64,000 nt of DNA from Alphaproteobacteria bacterium (GCA_030148665.1 JASBSZ010000006.1:1-64000); one strand, 5' to 3'. Counted from the stretch's first letter, positions 29,601-38,210 are shown. The notes: generated by a model not told the origin, from the letters alone. Translations and numbers: made by a program.

Positions 29601-31214
29601 GCGCCGTCCGACGGCATCCTGCGCTATGTCGCCATCGTGCGCGACGTGACCGAACGCAAGGCCGCCGAGCAGGCGAAAAAGGAATTCATTTCGACCATCA
29701 GCCACGAGCTGCGCACGCCCCTGACCTCGATCAAGGGCTCGCTCGATCTGATCACCGCCGGCGCCGTCGGCAGTGTCGATCCCAAGGTCGGCAGCCTCGT
29801 GTCCATCGCCCGCAAGAACAGCGAGCGTCTGGTGCGCCTGATCAACGACATCCTCGACATGGAAAAGCTGGAAGCGGGCAAGATGGACATGCAGTTCGAC
29901 GAGGTCGAGCTGACCGCATTCCTGCACGAAGCGGTCGAGGCCAACCGCGCCTATGCCGACCGCCTGAACGTGGGCATCGAGTTTCACGATCCGGGCCAGC
30001 CGATTCCCGTGCGCGCTGACCGCGACCGTCTGATGCAGATCATGGCAAACCTGCTGTCCAACGCCGCCAAGTTTTCCAACCCCGGCGAAAAGGTGGAAAT
30101 CACCACCGAGGTGCTGGGCGGCAAGGTGCGCGTTTCGGTCCGCGACACCGGCGCCGGGATTCCCGAAAAGGCGCAGGCCACCATTTTCGACAAGTTCACC
30201 CAGGCCGATGCCTCGGATCAGCGTCAGAAGGGGGGCACCGGGCTGGGGCTGGGCATCACCAGGATGATGGTCGAGGCCCATGGCGGCAAGATCGATTTCG
30301 TCTCGAAGGTGGGCGAGGGGACGACGTTCTTTTTCGATCTCGACCTGCTGCAGGACGCCGCCGACGGGGCCAGCGAAGGTGCCGGTGATTGTGCCGATGA
30401 CGGCGCCGATCGCGCCAGCGGCACGCCCGAGGACGGCTTTGCCAACGACCTGAACCAGCCCCATATCCTGGTCTGCGAAGACGACGAGGACATCGCCCAG
30501 CTGTTGCGCATGATCCTGGAAAACGCCGGTTTCATGGTGTCCGTGGCCATCAATGCGGCCCAGGCCAAGACCATGATTTTGAGCGAGAAATTCGATGCAA
30601 TCACGCTGGATCTGGGCTTGCCCGACAAGAACGGCCTGACCCTGCTGAAAGAGCTGGGTCGGGACAGCTCGCTCGACCATCTGCCGGTGGTTGTCGTCTC
30701 GGCAACCGCATCGAAGGACAAGCGCCATCTTCACGGCGCAGGGGTGCAGGTCGTTGACTGGATCGAGAAACCGATCCGCGACCAGCAGCTGGTGCGCATC
30801 CTGCAGGATGCGGTGGGCAGACCCGGCGAGGAAACCGCCCATATCCTGCATGTCGAGGACGACCCCCATATCCGCCAGATCGTCGGCTCGATCATCGGCG
30901 ATCGCGCGCGTGTCTGCACCGCCGCCACGGTCGAAGAGGCGCGCTACAAGCTGGGCAAGAAGCGTTTCGACCTTGTCATCCTCGACATGTCGCTGCCCGA
31001 TGGCTCGGGGGCGGAACTATTGCCGCTGATGAACACGCCCCCTCAAAAAGCGACACCGGTCCTTGTATTTTCCGCGCAGGAGGTTACAGATGAGGTAGTG
31101 AGGCATGTGAACGGAGTCCTGGTCAAATCGCGTGCATCGAATGAAGACCTGCTGCACATGATAGACTCGGTGGTCATGCAGAACACCCGGTTGGTGCGGC
31201 GAGCCGCGGAATGA
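26646..31214 (+). CDS. Giant hybrid sensor histidine kinase (HBM-like sensor, HAMP, PAS repeats, HisKA, HATPase, two receivers)
   Basis: 1522 residues. A transmembrane helix (about 12-34) is followed by a helical periplasmic sensor with RRHEKDFQIRRKPSYLKAW, which looks like a helical bimodular (HBM) domain, and a second membrane helix (about 284-303). Then come HAMP, at least five PAS-like units (from about 370 to 1005), HisKA with His1020 in ISHELRTPLTSIKG, and HATPase_c (NLLSNAAKFSN, GGTGLGLGITR). Two receiver domains end the protein (from about 1272 with TLDLGLPDKNG, and about 1398 with ILDMSLPDGSG). Three PAS units share a repeated LDQTKDMIYMF-like start, evidence of tandem duplication. 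A CheY-like gene follows after three bases, suggesting a phosphorelay. The ligand is unknown. Confidence 0.92.
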   Translation: MKLRRSTGLKTQIGLIPVIALVGFLAILLMGYSSLSRMAQSNRTSVQTLDELTLLREIQRDVSAARIAEKQFLATRDEAELARHDAAIMAVRTQLARLADKRHVVTAENIRTITGLLRECDTEFADMVAEAKAIGLNENDGLRNEMRIAAHGIERLIRPYTEALTVYLLQMRRHEKDFQIRRKPSYLKAWRVAINAFRQKMAETYLIPATIRAQVNDELDKYVAAFEKVARHTNDLMIDQGNVNRNSGDILAMVNDLFKKSVASVRKEAASALVTSMYNARYLGLITIIVGAIVFIVARMVGNGITRPLVNMAQAMRSLALGELNVRIPAQDDKNEIGDMGRALGVFRDNETARRDAVRQLRRARNHMENLILSMREALIETDTSGHIVLANNAAEEMLAVAPGALAGRKLCDMFVEHSARTGTDGRLILLQSGIEHLYRNDRAGLARILDDAPLPVLTVDGSGLITQVNRKAAEAFGHRAEALIGQGMDMLLPEESRERHRAHMASFLSAPHPRAMGQERELMVRRADGSQFGATIGLVPLRTGDGITTICVMQRPGKDPRFEDIADTPFGRLFAALNTDDEVIRLLQGGSDRGPGTQHYMRREGGEVFPVEYSGDLLRDDDGQVSGAIFVIRDISERIAAEKEIRKFKATLDATNDAIYMFRTDTLKFIYLNEEACRQTGWDAADYPQRTPGDIMPIFEEARFRKLVAPLVSGEQQAVSIDAFSLAGNPIELKIELFDQGRSDERFVATVRDISDRVEAQNRIAQYKQVLDQTKDMIYMFWPDSLKFFYGNQAALAFSGTDENGLCAMHVADMTDGFDEAAFRRRYKPLIFGTTDALIYESTHINGNGVKVPVEVTLQVIEPNGEPPRFVAIVRDISERKAAENRIRLFKQVLDQSNDMIYMIDPESLRFLYVNHAVRNFWGRSRDEIIDHGIPDIIPDFDEDAFRERAAPLFSGEAEVILYETVHKRPDGSIVPVEVALQLIAPSDGILRYVAIVRDVTERKAAEQAKKEFISTISHELRTPLTSIKGSLDLITAGAVGSVDPKVGSLVSIARKNSERLVRLINDILDMEKLEAGKMDMQFDEVELTAFLHEAVEANRAYADRLNVGIEFHDPGQPIPVRADRDRLMQIMANLLSNAAKFSNPGEKVEITTEVLGGKVRVSVRDTGAGIPEKAQATIFDKFTQADASDQRQKGGTGLGLGITRMMVEAHGGKIDFVSKVGEGTTFFFDLDLLQDAADGASEGAGDCADDGADRASGTPEDGFANDLNQPHILVCEDDEDIAQLLRMILENAGFMVSVAINAAQAKTMILSEKFDAITLDLGLPDKNGLTLLKELGRDSSLDHLPVVVVSATASKDKRHLHGAGVQVVDWIEKPIRDQQLVRILQDAVGRPGEETAHILHVEDDPHIRQIVGSIIGDRARVCTAATVEEARYKLGKKRFDLVILDMSLPDGSGAELLPLMNTPPQKATPVLVFSAQEVTDEVVRHVNGVLVKSRASNEDLLHMIDSVVMQNTRLVRRAAE

Positions 31215-31217
31215 CAG

Positions 31218-31604
31218 ATGAAAGAATTGAAGAAGATATTGCATGTCGAGGACGATCTCGACATCCAGTCGATCGCGCAGATCGCCTTCGAAACCATTGG
31301 CGGTTTCGAGGTGCGCCAGTGCAGCTCGGGGCAGGAGGCGGTAACGGCCGCCCCCGAATTCGCGCCCGATCTTTTCCTGCTTGATGTGATGATGCCGGGG
31401 ATGAGCGGCCCCGAAACCCTGACCGCGCTGCGTGCGCTGGACGGCATGGCCGATGTGCCGGCGATCTTCATGACCGCCAAGGCCCAGAAAGAGGAAATAG
31501 ACGAGTTCAAGGGCTATGGCGCGATAGATGTCGTGGTCAAGCCCTTTGATCCGATGGAACTGGCGGGCCAGATCCGCGCCGCGTGGGAGCGTCAGCAGGG
31601 CTGA
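31218..31604 (+). CDS. Single-domain response regulator (CheY-like)
   Basis: A 128-residue receiver domain without an output domain. The acidic pair is in HVEDD (11-13), the phospho-acceptor Asp56 is in LFLLDVMMPGMSG, Thr86 and Lys108 (VVVKPF) complete the site. It starts three bases after the hybrid kinase stop, so the two are co-transcribed and very likely partners. With no DNA-binding domain it would act by protein contact or as a phosphate shuttle. It converges on the LysR gene through a CTTCTTC element. Confidence 0.93.
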   Translation: MKELKKILHVEDDLDIQSIAQIAFETIGGFEVRQCSSGQEAVTAAPEFAPDLFLLDVMMPGMSGPETLTALRALDGMADVPAIFMTAKAQKEEIDEFKGYGAIDVVVKPFDPMELAGQIRAAWERQQG

Positions 31605-31613
31605 ACGCGGCCA

Positions 31614-31671
31614 GCGCGGGCGGGGGCTGTCTGCCCCCGCACCCCCGAGCGTATTTTCACAAAGAAGAAGC
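31614..31671 (-). repeat. CTTCTTC-type 3' element, copy e
   Basis: GTATTTTCACAAAGAAGAAG at 31651-31670, with the GGGGGCTGTCTGCCCCC palindrome to its left. On the minus strand it overlaps the LysR gene's last codons; the CTTCTTCTTTG part encodes the C-terminal residues. Confidence 0.75.
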
Positions 31672-32559
31672 GGGCGGTTGCTGCCCGGCAGATCTGCGTG
31701 CCAGTGACATGAAGGCGCGGATCATGCGCACTTCGCTGCGGCTGGCCAGGCAGATGACGGTTTCTTCCATCGGAATGACAGGCCCGGCTATCGGGATTCT
31801 CACCAGGCGGTCGTCATGGCCGAATTCGGCCTCTGACACGAACCCGACCCCCGCCCCCGAGGCCACGATCTCGCGCACGGCCTCGCGGCCTTCGGCCTCG
31901 ATCGCGGGGCGCAGGGCAATTCCTTGTGCCCGCGCGGCATCTTCCAGCCTCTTGCGGGTTTTCGAGCCCTTTTCCCGCAGCACCAGCGGCAGCGCCGCCA
32001 GCTGTGTCAGAGGGGCAGGCGGGCGCGGCAGGCGGGCAAAGCCGCGCCGCGCAAAGGCGATGATCGGGGTTGCGCCCAGTTTGACGGCGCTAAATCCGGG
32101 GTCGGGCTCCATGTTGCCCAGCACCCCGATATCGGCCTGATAGGCGGTGAGCGCGTCGATCACGTCCTGCGAGTTTCCCGACCGCATGATGATCTGCACA
32201 GCCGGATGCCGGGCGCGGAAACGGTGCAGGACCTCGGTCAGGTGATAGGCGGAATCCGCGATGATCCGCAGCCGCCCGGTTGTCACGGCCCGGGATTCGG
32301 AAAGAAACTCGCGCGCCTGCAATTCGGCCTCGAACAGGCGCATGGTGATGGCGAACAGCTTGCGGCCCTTGTCCGTCAGGGTGATCTGCTTGTGGCTGCG
32401 GTCGAACAGCAGCAGGTCGTATTCCTGTTCCAGCTTGCGCACCTGGTCCGACAGCGCCGGCTGGCTGAGGCCGATGGCCTGGGCCGCGCGGGAAAAACCG
32501 CCATGCAGGGCGACGTTGTGAAAGGCTCGCAGCTGGACGTGGCGCATCGGGGGACTCAT
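31657..32559 (-). CDS. LysR-family regulator, likely of 2-aminoethylphosphonate genes
   Basis: A 300-residue LTTR. The N-terminal winged helix shows QLRAFHNVALHGGFSRAAQA and IGLSQPALSDQVRKLEQEY, and the remainder is a periplasmic-binding-protein-like effector domain. It diverges from phnW with about 100 bp between the starts, the classic layout for an LTTR that controls its neighbour. The effector may be 2-aminoethylphosphonate or phosphonoacetaldehyde, which is inference. Its 3' end runs into a CTTCTTC element, which seems to supply the last codons. Confidence 0.88.
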   Translation of the reverse strand: MSPPMRHVQLRAFHNVALHGGFSRAAQAIGLSQPALSDQVRKLEQEYDLLLFDRSHKQITLTDKGRKLFAITMRLFEAELQAREFLSESRAVTTGRLRIIADSAYHLTEVLHRFRARHPAVQIIMRSGNSQDVIDALTAYQADIGVLGNMEPDPGFSAVKLGATPIIAFARRGFARLPRPPAPLTQLAALPLVLREKGSKTRKRLEDAARAQGIALRPAIEAEGREAVREIVASGAGVGFVSEAEFGHDDRLVRIPIAGPVIPMEETVICLASRSEVRMIRAFMSLARRSAGQQPPASSL

Positions 32560-32660
32560 CTATTGGTGTTACTTATGCTACAATATCAAATAACGATTTT
32601 ACAGATAGGAATATTCGGGGCACACAGCCAGCAGGAAAACACCGCATCAAAGGCATTGCC
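32560..32660. promoter_or_regulatory. Divergent LysR-phnW control region
   Basis: An AT-rich 101-base gap in an otherwise GC-rich region. An imperfect inverted repeat GTTACTT (32568-32574) and AAATAAC (32588-32594) is a candidate LysR operator. Precise -35 and -10 elements are not assigned. Confidence 0.5.
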
Positions 32661-33839
32661 ATGACCCGGCCCAAGATCGACCCCCCGCATATGGGCGAGC
32701 CCTATCTGCTGACCCCCGGCCCGCTGACCACCGCCTATAGCGTGAAACAGGCCATGCTGCGCGACTGGGGCAGCTGGGACAGCGATTTCCGCGCCATGAC
32801 GGCCGAGTTGCGCAAGCGCCTGCTGGAAATGTGCGGCGACAGTGGCGGCGCGCTGGATTGCGTGCCCATGCAGGGCAGCGGCACATTTGCGGTCGAGGCC
32901 ATGCTGGGGATGATCCCGCGCGACGCCAGGGTGCTGGTGCTGGCCAATGGCGCCTATGGGCAGCGCATCGCGCAGACGCTGCGCTATCTGGGGCGCGACA
33001 TGCAGGTGATCGACAAGGGCGACTACATGCCCCCGCGTGGCGACGAGGTGGCCGCAGCACTTGCCGCGGATCCGGCGCTGAGCGATGTCGTCGTGGTGCA
33101 TTGCGAGACCAGCTCGGGCATCCTCAACCCGATCGAGGAAATTGCCGAGGCGGTGAGGGCCGCCGGCTGCCGCCTGTGGATCGATTCGATGAGCGCATTC
33201 GGCGCATTGCCGCTGGAGTTCGACCGCATCGAATACGAAGGGTTTGTTTCCTCGGCCAACAAATGCATCGAGGGCGTGCCCGGTTTCGGCTTTGTCATCG
33301 CCCGCAAGAGCGCGCTCGAACGCGCCCGTGGCAACAGCCACTCGCTGGCGCTGGATGTGCATGCGCAGTGGGAATACATGAACCGCACCGGGCAGTGGCG
33401 CTTTACCCCGCCGACCCATGTCGTTGCCGCCTTCCTGAGGGCGCTGGAGCTGCACGCGGCCGAGGGCGGGGTGGCCGGGCGCGGCGCGCGGTATGCGCGC
33501 AATCGCGATGTGATGGTGGCGGGCATGCGCGAACTGGGTTTCGAAACCCTGCTGGATGCGCGCTGGCTGTCGCCGATCATCGTGACATTCTTCAACCCCG
33601 CGCATCCCGCGTTCGATTTCACCCGGTTTTACGATCTGATGAAGGCGCGGGGTTTCATCATCTATCCCGGCAAGCTGACCGTGGTTGACAGTTTCCGCAT
33701 CGGCTGCATCGGCCAGATGGACGAGGATGTCATGCGCAAGGTGGTCAAGGCCGCCGCTGCCGCGCTGGCCGAAATGGGGGTTGATGATGCCGCCCCGCCC
33801 GAGGCCGCGCTGAAGGAACGCGCGCGCCTTGCCGCCTGA
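32661..33839 (+). CDS. phnW: 2-aminoethylphosphonate--pyruvate transaminase
   Basis: This 392-residue fold-type I aminotransferase converts 2-aminoethylphosphonate and pyruvate to phosphonoacetaldehyde and alanine. The N-terminal YLLTPGPLTTAYSVKQAMLR is characteristic, as is VPMQGSGTFAVEAML. The PLP lysine is about Lys201 in VSSANKCIEGVPGFGFV, and LWIDSMSAFGA precedes it. It is followed 39 bases later by phnX, the next enzyme in the pathway. Full length and intact. Confidence 0.95.
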   Translation: MTRPKIDPPHMGEPYLLTPGPLTTAYSVKQAMLRDWGSWDSDFRAMTAELRKRLLEMCGDSGGALDCVPMQGSGTFAVEAMLGMIPRDARVLVLANGAYGQRIAQTLRYLGRDMQVIDKGDYMPPRGDEVAAALAADPALSDVVVVHCETSSGILNPIEEIAEAVRAAGCRLWIDSMSAFGALPLEFDRIEYEGFVSSANKCIEGVPGFGFVIARKSALERARGNSHSLALDVHAQWEYMNRTGQWRFTPPTHVVAAFLRALELHAAEGGVAGRGARYARNRDVMVAGMRELGFETLLDARWLSPIIVTFFNPAHPAFDFTRFYDLMKARGFIIYPGKLTVVDSFRIGCIGQMDEDVMRKVVKAAAAALAEMGVDDAAPPEAALKERARLAA

Positions 33840-33878
33840 ATACCTGCCATAATCAACGTTACGACAAAGGAACCCGAC

Positions 33879-34727
33879 ATGACCGTCTTTTCCGAATACA
33901 CCTATGAGCGCCAGTATCGCGGCCGCATCAAGGCCGTGATCCTCGACTGGAGCGGCACCCTGGCGGATGCCTATGTCATCGCGCCTGCCAAGGTTTTCGT
34001 CGAGGTGTTTGCATCGCAGGGCGTGACGATCACCATGGAAGAGGCCCGCGGCCCCATGGGCCTGCGCAAGGATCTGCACATCAAGGCGCTGACCGAAGAC
34101 CCGGTGATCCGCGAGCGCTGGAAAGAGGTCAAGGGCAGCTATCCGACCCAGGCCGATGTGGATGCCATGTTCGCCGAATTCGTGCCTGCCCAGCTGGCCT
34201 GCCTGCGCGAACACACGGCGCTGCTGCCCGGCGTCAAGGATGTGATGCTGGACCTTCAGAAACAGGGGATCAAGCTGGGCGCCTCGACCGGCTTTACCCG
34301 CCCGATGGTCGATATTCTAGAGGCCGACTGCCGCAAGCAGGGGCTGACGCTGGACGCGACCGTTGCCGGCGACGAGGTGATCCACGGCGCACGGCCCAAG
34401 CCGCATATGGTGTTCCGCAACATGGATCTGCTGGATGTGGATGACGTGAAATCGGTGGTGAAATGCGACGACACGGTTTCGGGCATTGGTGAGGCGCAGA
34501 ATGCAGGCTGCTGGGGCGTCGGGCTGGTGCGCTATTCCAACTACATGAACATCAACTCGCTGTCCGAGGAGGCCAGCCTTTCGGACGAGGAAATCGCGCG
34601 GCGCATGAATCATACCCGCAAGCTGCTGGAACAGGCGGGGGCGCATTACGTCATCGACAGCCTGGTGCAGCTGCCGGCAGTGATCGACGACATCAACGCG
34701 CGCCTTGCACGGGGCGAAAAGCCCTGA
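33879..34727 (+). CDS. phnX: Phosphonoacetaldehyde hydrolase (phosphonatase)
   Basis: This 282-residue HAD-superfamily enzyme cleaves the C-P bond of phosphonoacetaldehyde to acetaldehyde and phosphate. The nucleophile Asp23 is in VILDWSGTLAD. The Schiff-base Lys64 lies in the cap motif RGPMGLRKDLHIKAL, which is diagnostic for PhnX. VVKCDDTVSGIGEAQNAG near the C terminus supplies the metal ligands. It forms an operon with phnW, completing a two-step route that gives phosphorus and carbon from 2-aminoethylphosphonate. Confidence 0.96.
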   Translation: MTVFSEYTYERQYRGRIKAVILDWSGTLADAYVIAPAKVFVEVFASQGVTITMEEARGPMGLRKDLHIKALTEDPVIRERWKEVKGSYPTQADVDAMFAEFVPAQLACLREHTALLPGVKDVMLDLQKQGIKLGASTGFTRPMVDILEADCRKQGLTLDATVAGDEVIHGARPKPHMVFRNMDLLDVDDVKSVVKCDDTVSGIGEAQNAGCWGVGLVRYSNYMNINSLSEEASLSDEEIARRMNHTRKLLEQAGAHYVIDSLVQLPAVIDDINARLARGEKP

Positions 34728-34769
34728 GCGGGCGCTACTTCGCGGTTGCTGGCATGTCTTGTGCGCAAG

Positions 34770-34890
34770 GCATTTGCGGGTGTCGCCCGGCGGAAACGCC
34801 GGGCAGTGCCCGCACCGCCCCCCACCGGGGCGGGCACTTCGGCCCACCCCGTGCGGCGCGGGCGCTGCCCTCAACTCGCGACGGAAATCG
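34770..34890. repeat. MITE-like GC-palindromic repeat, partial copy 4
   Basis: The gap between phnX and the EamA gene contains GCCCGGCGGAAACGCCGGGC and CGGGCGCTGCCCTCAACTCG. These resemble the palindromic core and flank of copies 1, 2 and 5. The terminal ATCGCATTTG motifs are not clear here. Confidence 0.5.
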
Positions 34891-34899
34891 GGCCGCCCC

Positions 34900-35757
34900 A
34901 TGAGCGGGGGCGTCTTTGCCCTGGTCATGCTGGCGGCGTTGCTGCACGCCTTGTGGAACGCACTGGTCAAGACGGCGGCCGATCGCACGGCGACGCTGGG
35001 CCTGATCGCGGCGGGCCATGTGGCGATGGGGCTGATGCTGGTGCCCTTCGTGCCGCTGCCGGCGCTGGCGGCCTGGCCGTGGATCCTGGCCTCGACGGTG
35101 ATCCATTTCGCCTATTACTATCTGTTGAACCGATCCTATCTGCTGGGGGATCTGTCGCTGGTCTATCCGGTCGCCCGGGGGATCACGCCGGTTCTGGTGA
35201 CGTTGGGCGCGTTTCTGGCCGCTGGCGAAACCCCGCGCCCGGTGGCGCTGGCCGGCGTTGCGGCGGTATCGGGCGGCATCCTGCTGCTGGGGCTGCAAAG
35301 GGCCCTGCCGCGGGTTGGCATGTCCGCCGCCCCCGACCACCGGCGCGCGCTGGGGGTTGCGCTGATGACCGGGGTGACGATCGCCGCCTATTCCCTGGTC
35401 GACGGGCTGGGGGTGCGGGCATCGGGCGCGCCGATGGGCTATGTCGCCTGGCTGTTTCTGGGCGAGATCTTTGTCGCCGCCTTTGTTCTGGCCCTCAGGG
35501 GCGCGCGCGTGCGCGCGCTGTCACCGCGTGCGCGCCGGCTGGCGCTGGCGGGGGGGCTGATCTCGGCCGGGGCCTATGGGCTGGTGATGATCGCGCAGAA
35601 TTTCGCCCCTCTCGGAATCGTGTCCAGCCTGCGCGAAACCTCGGTCCTGTTTGCCGCTCTGATCGGCGTCATCGCCCTGGGCGAGCGCCCCTGGCGCGGC
35701 CGCCTGCTGGCCGCCATCGTGGTGATGAGCGGCGTCGCGATGATCGCTCTGGCCTGA
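34900..35757 (+). CDS. EamA/DMT-superfamily membrane transporter
   Basis: A 285-residue protein with about ten hydrophobic helices arranged as two EamA repeats (FALVMLAALLHALWNALVKT at the start, then GGLISAGAYGLVMIAQNFAP). Such permeases often export small metabolites. It follows phnWX on the same strand after a repeat-bearing gap, so a role with phosphonate metabolism, for example efflux of an amino acid or aldehyde product, is possible but unproven. The start at ATG 34900 matches the first helix. Confidence 0.86.
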   Translation: MSGGVFALVMLAALLHALWNALVKTAADRTATLGLIAAGHVAMGLMLVPFVPLPALAAWPWILASTVIHFAYYYLLNRSYLLGDLSLVYPVARGITPVLVTLGAFLAAGETPRPVALAGVAAVSGGILLLGLQRALPRVGMSAAPDHRRALGVALMTGVTIAAYSLVDGLGVRASGAPMGYVAWLFLGEIFVAAFVLALRGARVRALSPRARRLALAGGLISAGAYGLVMIAQNFAPLGIVSSLRETSVLFAALIGVIALGERPWRGRLLAAIVVMSGVAMIALA

Positions 35758-36164
35758 TTCCGTTGACTGATTTTCGTGCCCGCCGCCGATGCCCGGACCA
35801 GGGCGCGATGTCTGCCCTGCCCGTGCCTGTCGCAGCGTCAGCATGGCCGAGAGGGGGTTGGCCGACGGGTTGGTCGGTGGAAAAAAGTTGACAGTCGGAC
35901 CGACAGTGTACAGGATTTTTCAGGCATGGACGGTATGTCCGATTTGACAGAATCGGGTTCAATGGGACAGTGTTTTCCCATGGGGGGTCGGAGATTACGA
36001 AAAAACAGCAGGAAACCAATGCCGAACAACGGTCTTGCCGGGCCCGCGCAGGAATTCGTCCCGACCGCGCGGGCTGTCACGAAACTGTCGGATAACAGTG
36101 CGATAGCCGGGCGCAGGCGCCCGCGAGTCGCCTTCGGGATGATCAACAACAGAGAGGATCTGAA
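35758..36164. other. Intergenic stretch upstream of the ABC transporter operon
   Basis: These 407 bases have no convincing gene. They probably hold the promoter and regulatory sites of the importer operon. A promoter-like TTGACA and a perfect GTCGG-A-CCGAC palindrome lie at 35888-35904. Confidence 0.5.
35888..35915 (+). promoter_or_regulatory. Possible promoter/operator of the ABC importer operon
   Basis: TTGACA (35888-35893) is followed by GTCGGACCGAC (35894-35904), a palindrome that could be an operator, and by CAGGAT at a 17-base spacing as a weak -10 candidate. The distance to the start codon is about 250 bases, so this is tentative. Confidence 0.3.
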
Positions 36165-38210
36165 ATGAAACACATGTTCATAGCAGGAATCGCGCTGGTC
36201 GCGCTGTCGGGGGGGCCGGCTCTTGCCGGCGGTTGCCCGACGGTGACGGTGGCCGATCCACAGGGCGTGGCTGCCGGGGCGTTCCCCGAACAGTACGACC
36301 TGACCGAGTTCCAGAAACTTGCCAATTGCAAGCTGTCATTTTCGGAAAACCCCGAGATTTCCAGACTCAATTCGATGATCCGCGGAAACCCGGACCTGCC
36401 GCCGCTGTCCCAGCGCCTGCCGGAAGAGCCCCTGGTGATCGCGCCCTATGACTCGATCGGCAAGTACGGCGGTGTATTCCACGCCCTGTCCAACGCCTCC
36501 GAGGCGGGCACGTCCGATTTCCTTTCGGTTCGCCACGTCAACCTGGTGCGCTATTCCGACGACCTTCAGACGATCGTGCCCTATGTGGCCAAGTCATGGA
36601 AATGGAACAAGGATTTCACCCAGCTGACGGTCAAGCTGCGCAAGGGGCACAAATGGTCGGACGGCGCACCGTTCACCTCGGCTGACGTCAAGTTCTATTA
36701 TGACAACCTGATGTACGACAAGAACGTCTTTGCCAAGCCCAAGGACTATGCCCTTGTCGCCGGCAAGAAGATGACGATCGAGACGCCGGATCCGCAGACG
36801 GTGATCTTCAAGCTGCCCGCGCCCAAGCCGGGCCTGCTGGCAACATTTGCCACGATCTATGCCCAGCCCTTCCAGCCCAAGCATTTCCTGGGCCAGTTCC
36901 ACCCGGCCATCAACCCGGATGCGGACAAGCTGGCACAAAGCTATGGCTTTGAAAACGGCTATGCGCTGATCAAGGCCTATTACGGCAACTCGGACTGGAC
37001 GGACACCGGCACGCCGATGCTCAACAGCCCCGACAAGGTGGCCAAGCTGCCCAAGGACACGCTGCCGACGCTGGAAAGCCACATCATGACCAAGCAGACG
37101 ACCGAAGGCCGTCACCTGGTCGCCAACCCCTATTTCTTTGCCGTGGACACGGCCGACAACCAGCTGCCCTATATCAGCGAGCAGGACGAGACATTCGCCA
37201 ACGAGAACGAGGTTCGTCTGCTGAAGCTGGTCAACGGCGAAGTCACCTACAAGGCCCAGTCGCTGAGCCTGCCGGATTCCCCGCTGCTGCTGGAAAAACA
37301 GGCCAAGGGCGACTACACGATCGACCTGGCGCCGACCATCGCAATGCCGACATTCTCGTTCAACGTGACCGACGAGGATCTGGCCAAGCGCAAGGTCTTT
37401 GGCGATCTGCGTTTCCGCAAGGCCATGTCGCTGGCCATCAACCGCGAGGAAATGAACCAGACCGCGTTCTTCGGTCAGGGTGTGGTCAAACAGTATATCG
37501 GCTTTTCGCCGACGCCCGATTTCGTCGATCCGAAATGGCTGAAATTCGCCGCCAATTACGACCCGGCACAGGCCAAGAAGCTGCTTGACGAGGTCGGCCT
37601 CAAGGATGTCGATGGCGACGGGTTCCGCGAACTGCCCGGCGGCAAGAAGCTGGTCATCAACCTGCAATTCGCAACCCAGGGCGTTTCCAGCCAGGTTGCC
37701 GAACTGGTTGCGCAATACTGGTCGGATGTCGGCGTCAAGACCCAGGTCAAGGAGGTCACGCCCGACGAATACCGTTCGGCCCAGTCGGCCAACAAGCTGG
37801 ACATCGGCACCTGGCGCAAGGGCCAGCCGATCGCCATCATCATGGGCACCGCCGAGCTGTGGAAGCCGCCGTTCGAGAACTATTTCGGTCACCGCACCGG
37901 CGTTCTGTGGGCTGAATACATCGACAGCAACGGCAAGAAGGGCGTGAAGCCGCCGCAGTGGGTCTATGACCTGTCCGATACCGTCGATGCCTTCCAGTCG
38001 GCCTCGCCCGGTTCGGACGAGCAGCGCAAGCTGGGCGCCAAGATGGTCAGCCTGATGACCGGCAACCTGCTGTTCATCGGCACCGTGCAGGCCCCGGCGC
38101 CCATCTACCACCTGAACAAGCTCAAGAACTTTACCAAGTTCAGGACCGCGTCCTACGAGTACTATCGCACCTATCCCTATCGTCCGGTGCAGTGGTATCT
38201 CGACCAGTAG
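36165..38210 (+). CDS. ABC transporter substrate-binding protein, family 5 (peptide/opine/nickel class)
   Basis: A 681-residue periplasmic binding protein. An N-terminal signal peptide (MKHMFIAGIALVALSGGPALAG) has a probable cleavage after ALA. The body is SBP family 5: GKYGGVFHALSNA, VPYVAKSWKWNKDFTQLTVKL, RKGHKWSDGAPFTSADVKFY. It is longer than typical DppA-type proteins. AGAGAGG precedes the ATG. It heads a five-gene importer operon and is followed by a strong intercistronic stem-loop. The ligand is unknown. Neighbouring phosphonate and phosphoester genes suggest an organophosphorus compound, while peptides or oligosaccharides are the family's usual ligands. Confidence 0.93.
   Translation: MKHMFIAGIALVALSGGPALAGGCPTVTVADPQGVAAGAFPEQYDLTEFQKLANCKLSFSENPEISRLNSMIRGNPDLPPLSQRLPEEPLVIAPYDSIGKYGGVFHALSNASEAGTSDFLSVRHVNLVRYSDDLQTIVPYVAKSWKWNKDFTQLTVKLRKGHKWSDGAPFTSADVKFYYDNLMYDKNVFAKPKDYALVAGKKMTIETPDPQTVIFKLPAPKPGLLATFATIYAQPFQPKHFLGQFHPAINPDADKLAQSYGFENGYALIKAYYGNSDWTDTGTPMLNSPDKVAKLPKDTLPTLESHIMTKQTTEGRHLVANPYFFAVDTADNQLPYISEQDETFANENEVRLLKLVNGEVTYKAQSLSLPDSPLLLEKQAKGDYTIDLAPTIAMPTFSFNVTDEDLAKRKVFGDLRFRKAMSLAINREEMNQTAFFGQGVVKQYIGFSPTPDFVDPKWLKFAANYDPAQAKKLLDEVGLKDVDGDGFRELPGGKKLVINLQFATQGVSSQVAELVAQYWSDVGVKTQVKEVTPDEYRSAQSANKLDIGTWRKGQPIAIIMGTAELWKPPFENYFGHRTGVLWAEYIDSNGKKGVKPPQWVYDLSDTVDAFQSASPGSDEQRKLGAKMVSLMTGNLLFIGTVQAPAPIYHLNKLKNFTKFRTASYEYYRTYPYRPVQWYLDQ

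Noticed and set aside
26331-30869. A 1512-codon open frame antisense to the hybrid kinase
   Set aside because: Length alone is impressive, but the sense strand encodes clear kinase domains with correct motifs, while the antisense product has none.
35776-36168. A 130-codon frame upstream of the ABC binding-protein gene
   Set aside because: Composition looks non-coding and it overlaps the likely promoter region; no motif or good ribosome site is seen.
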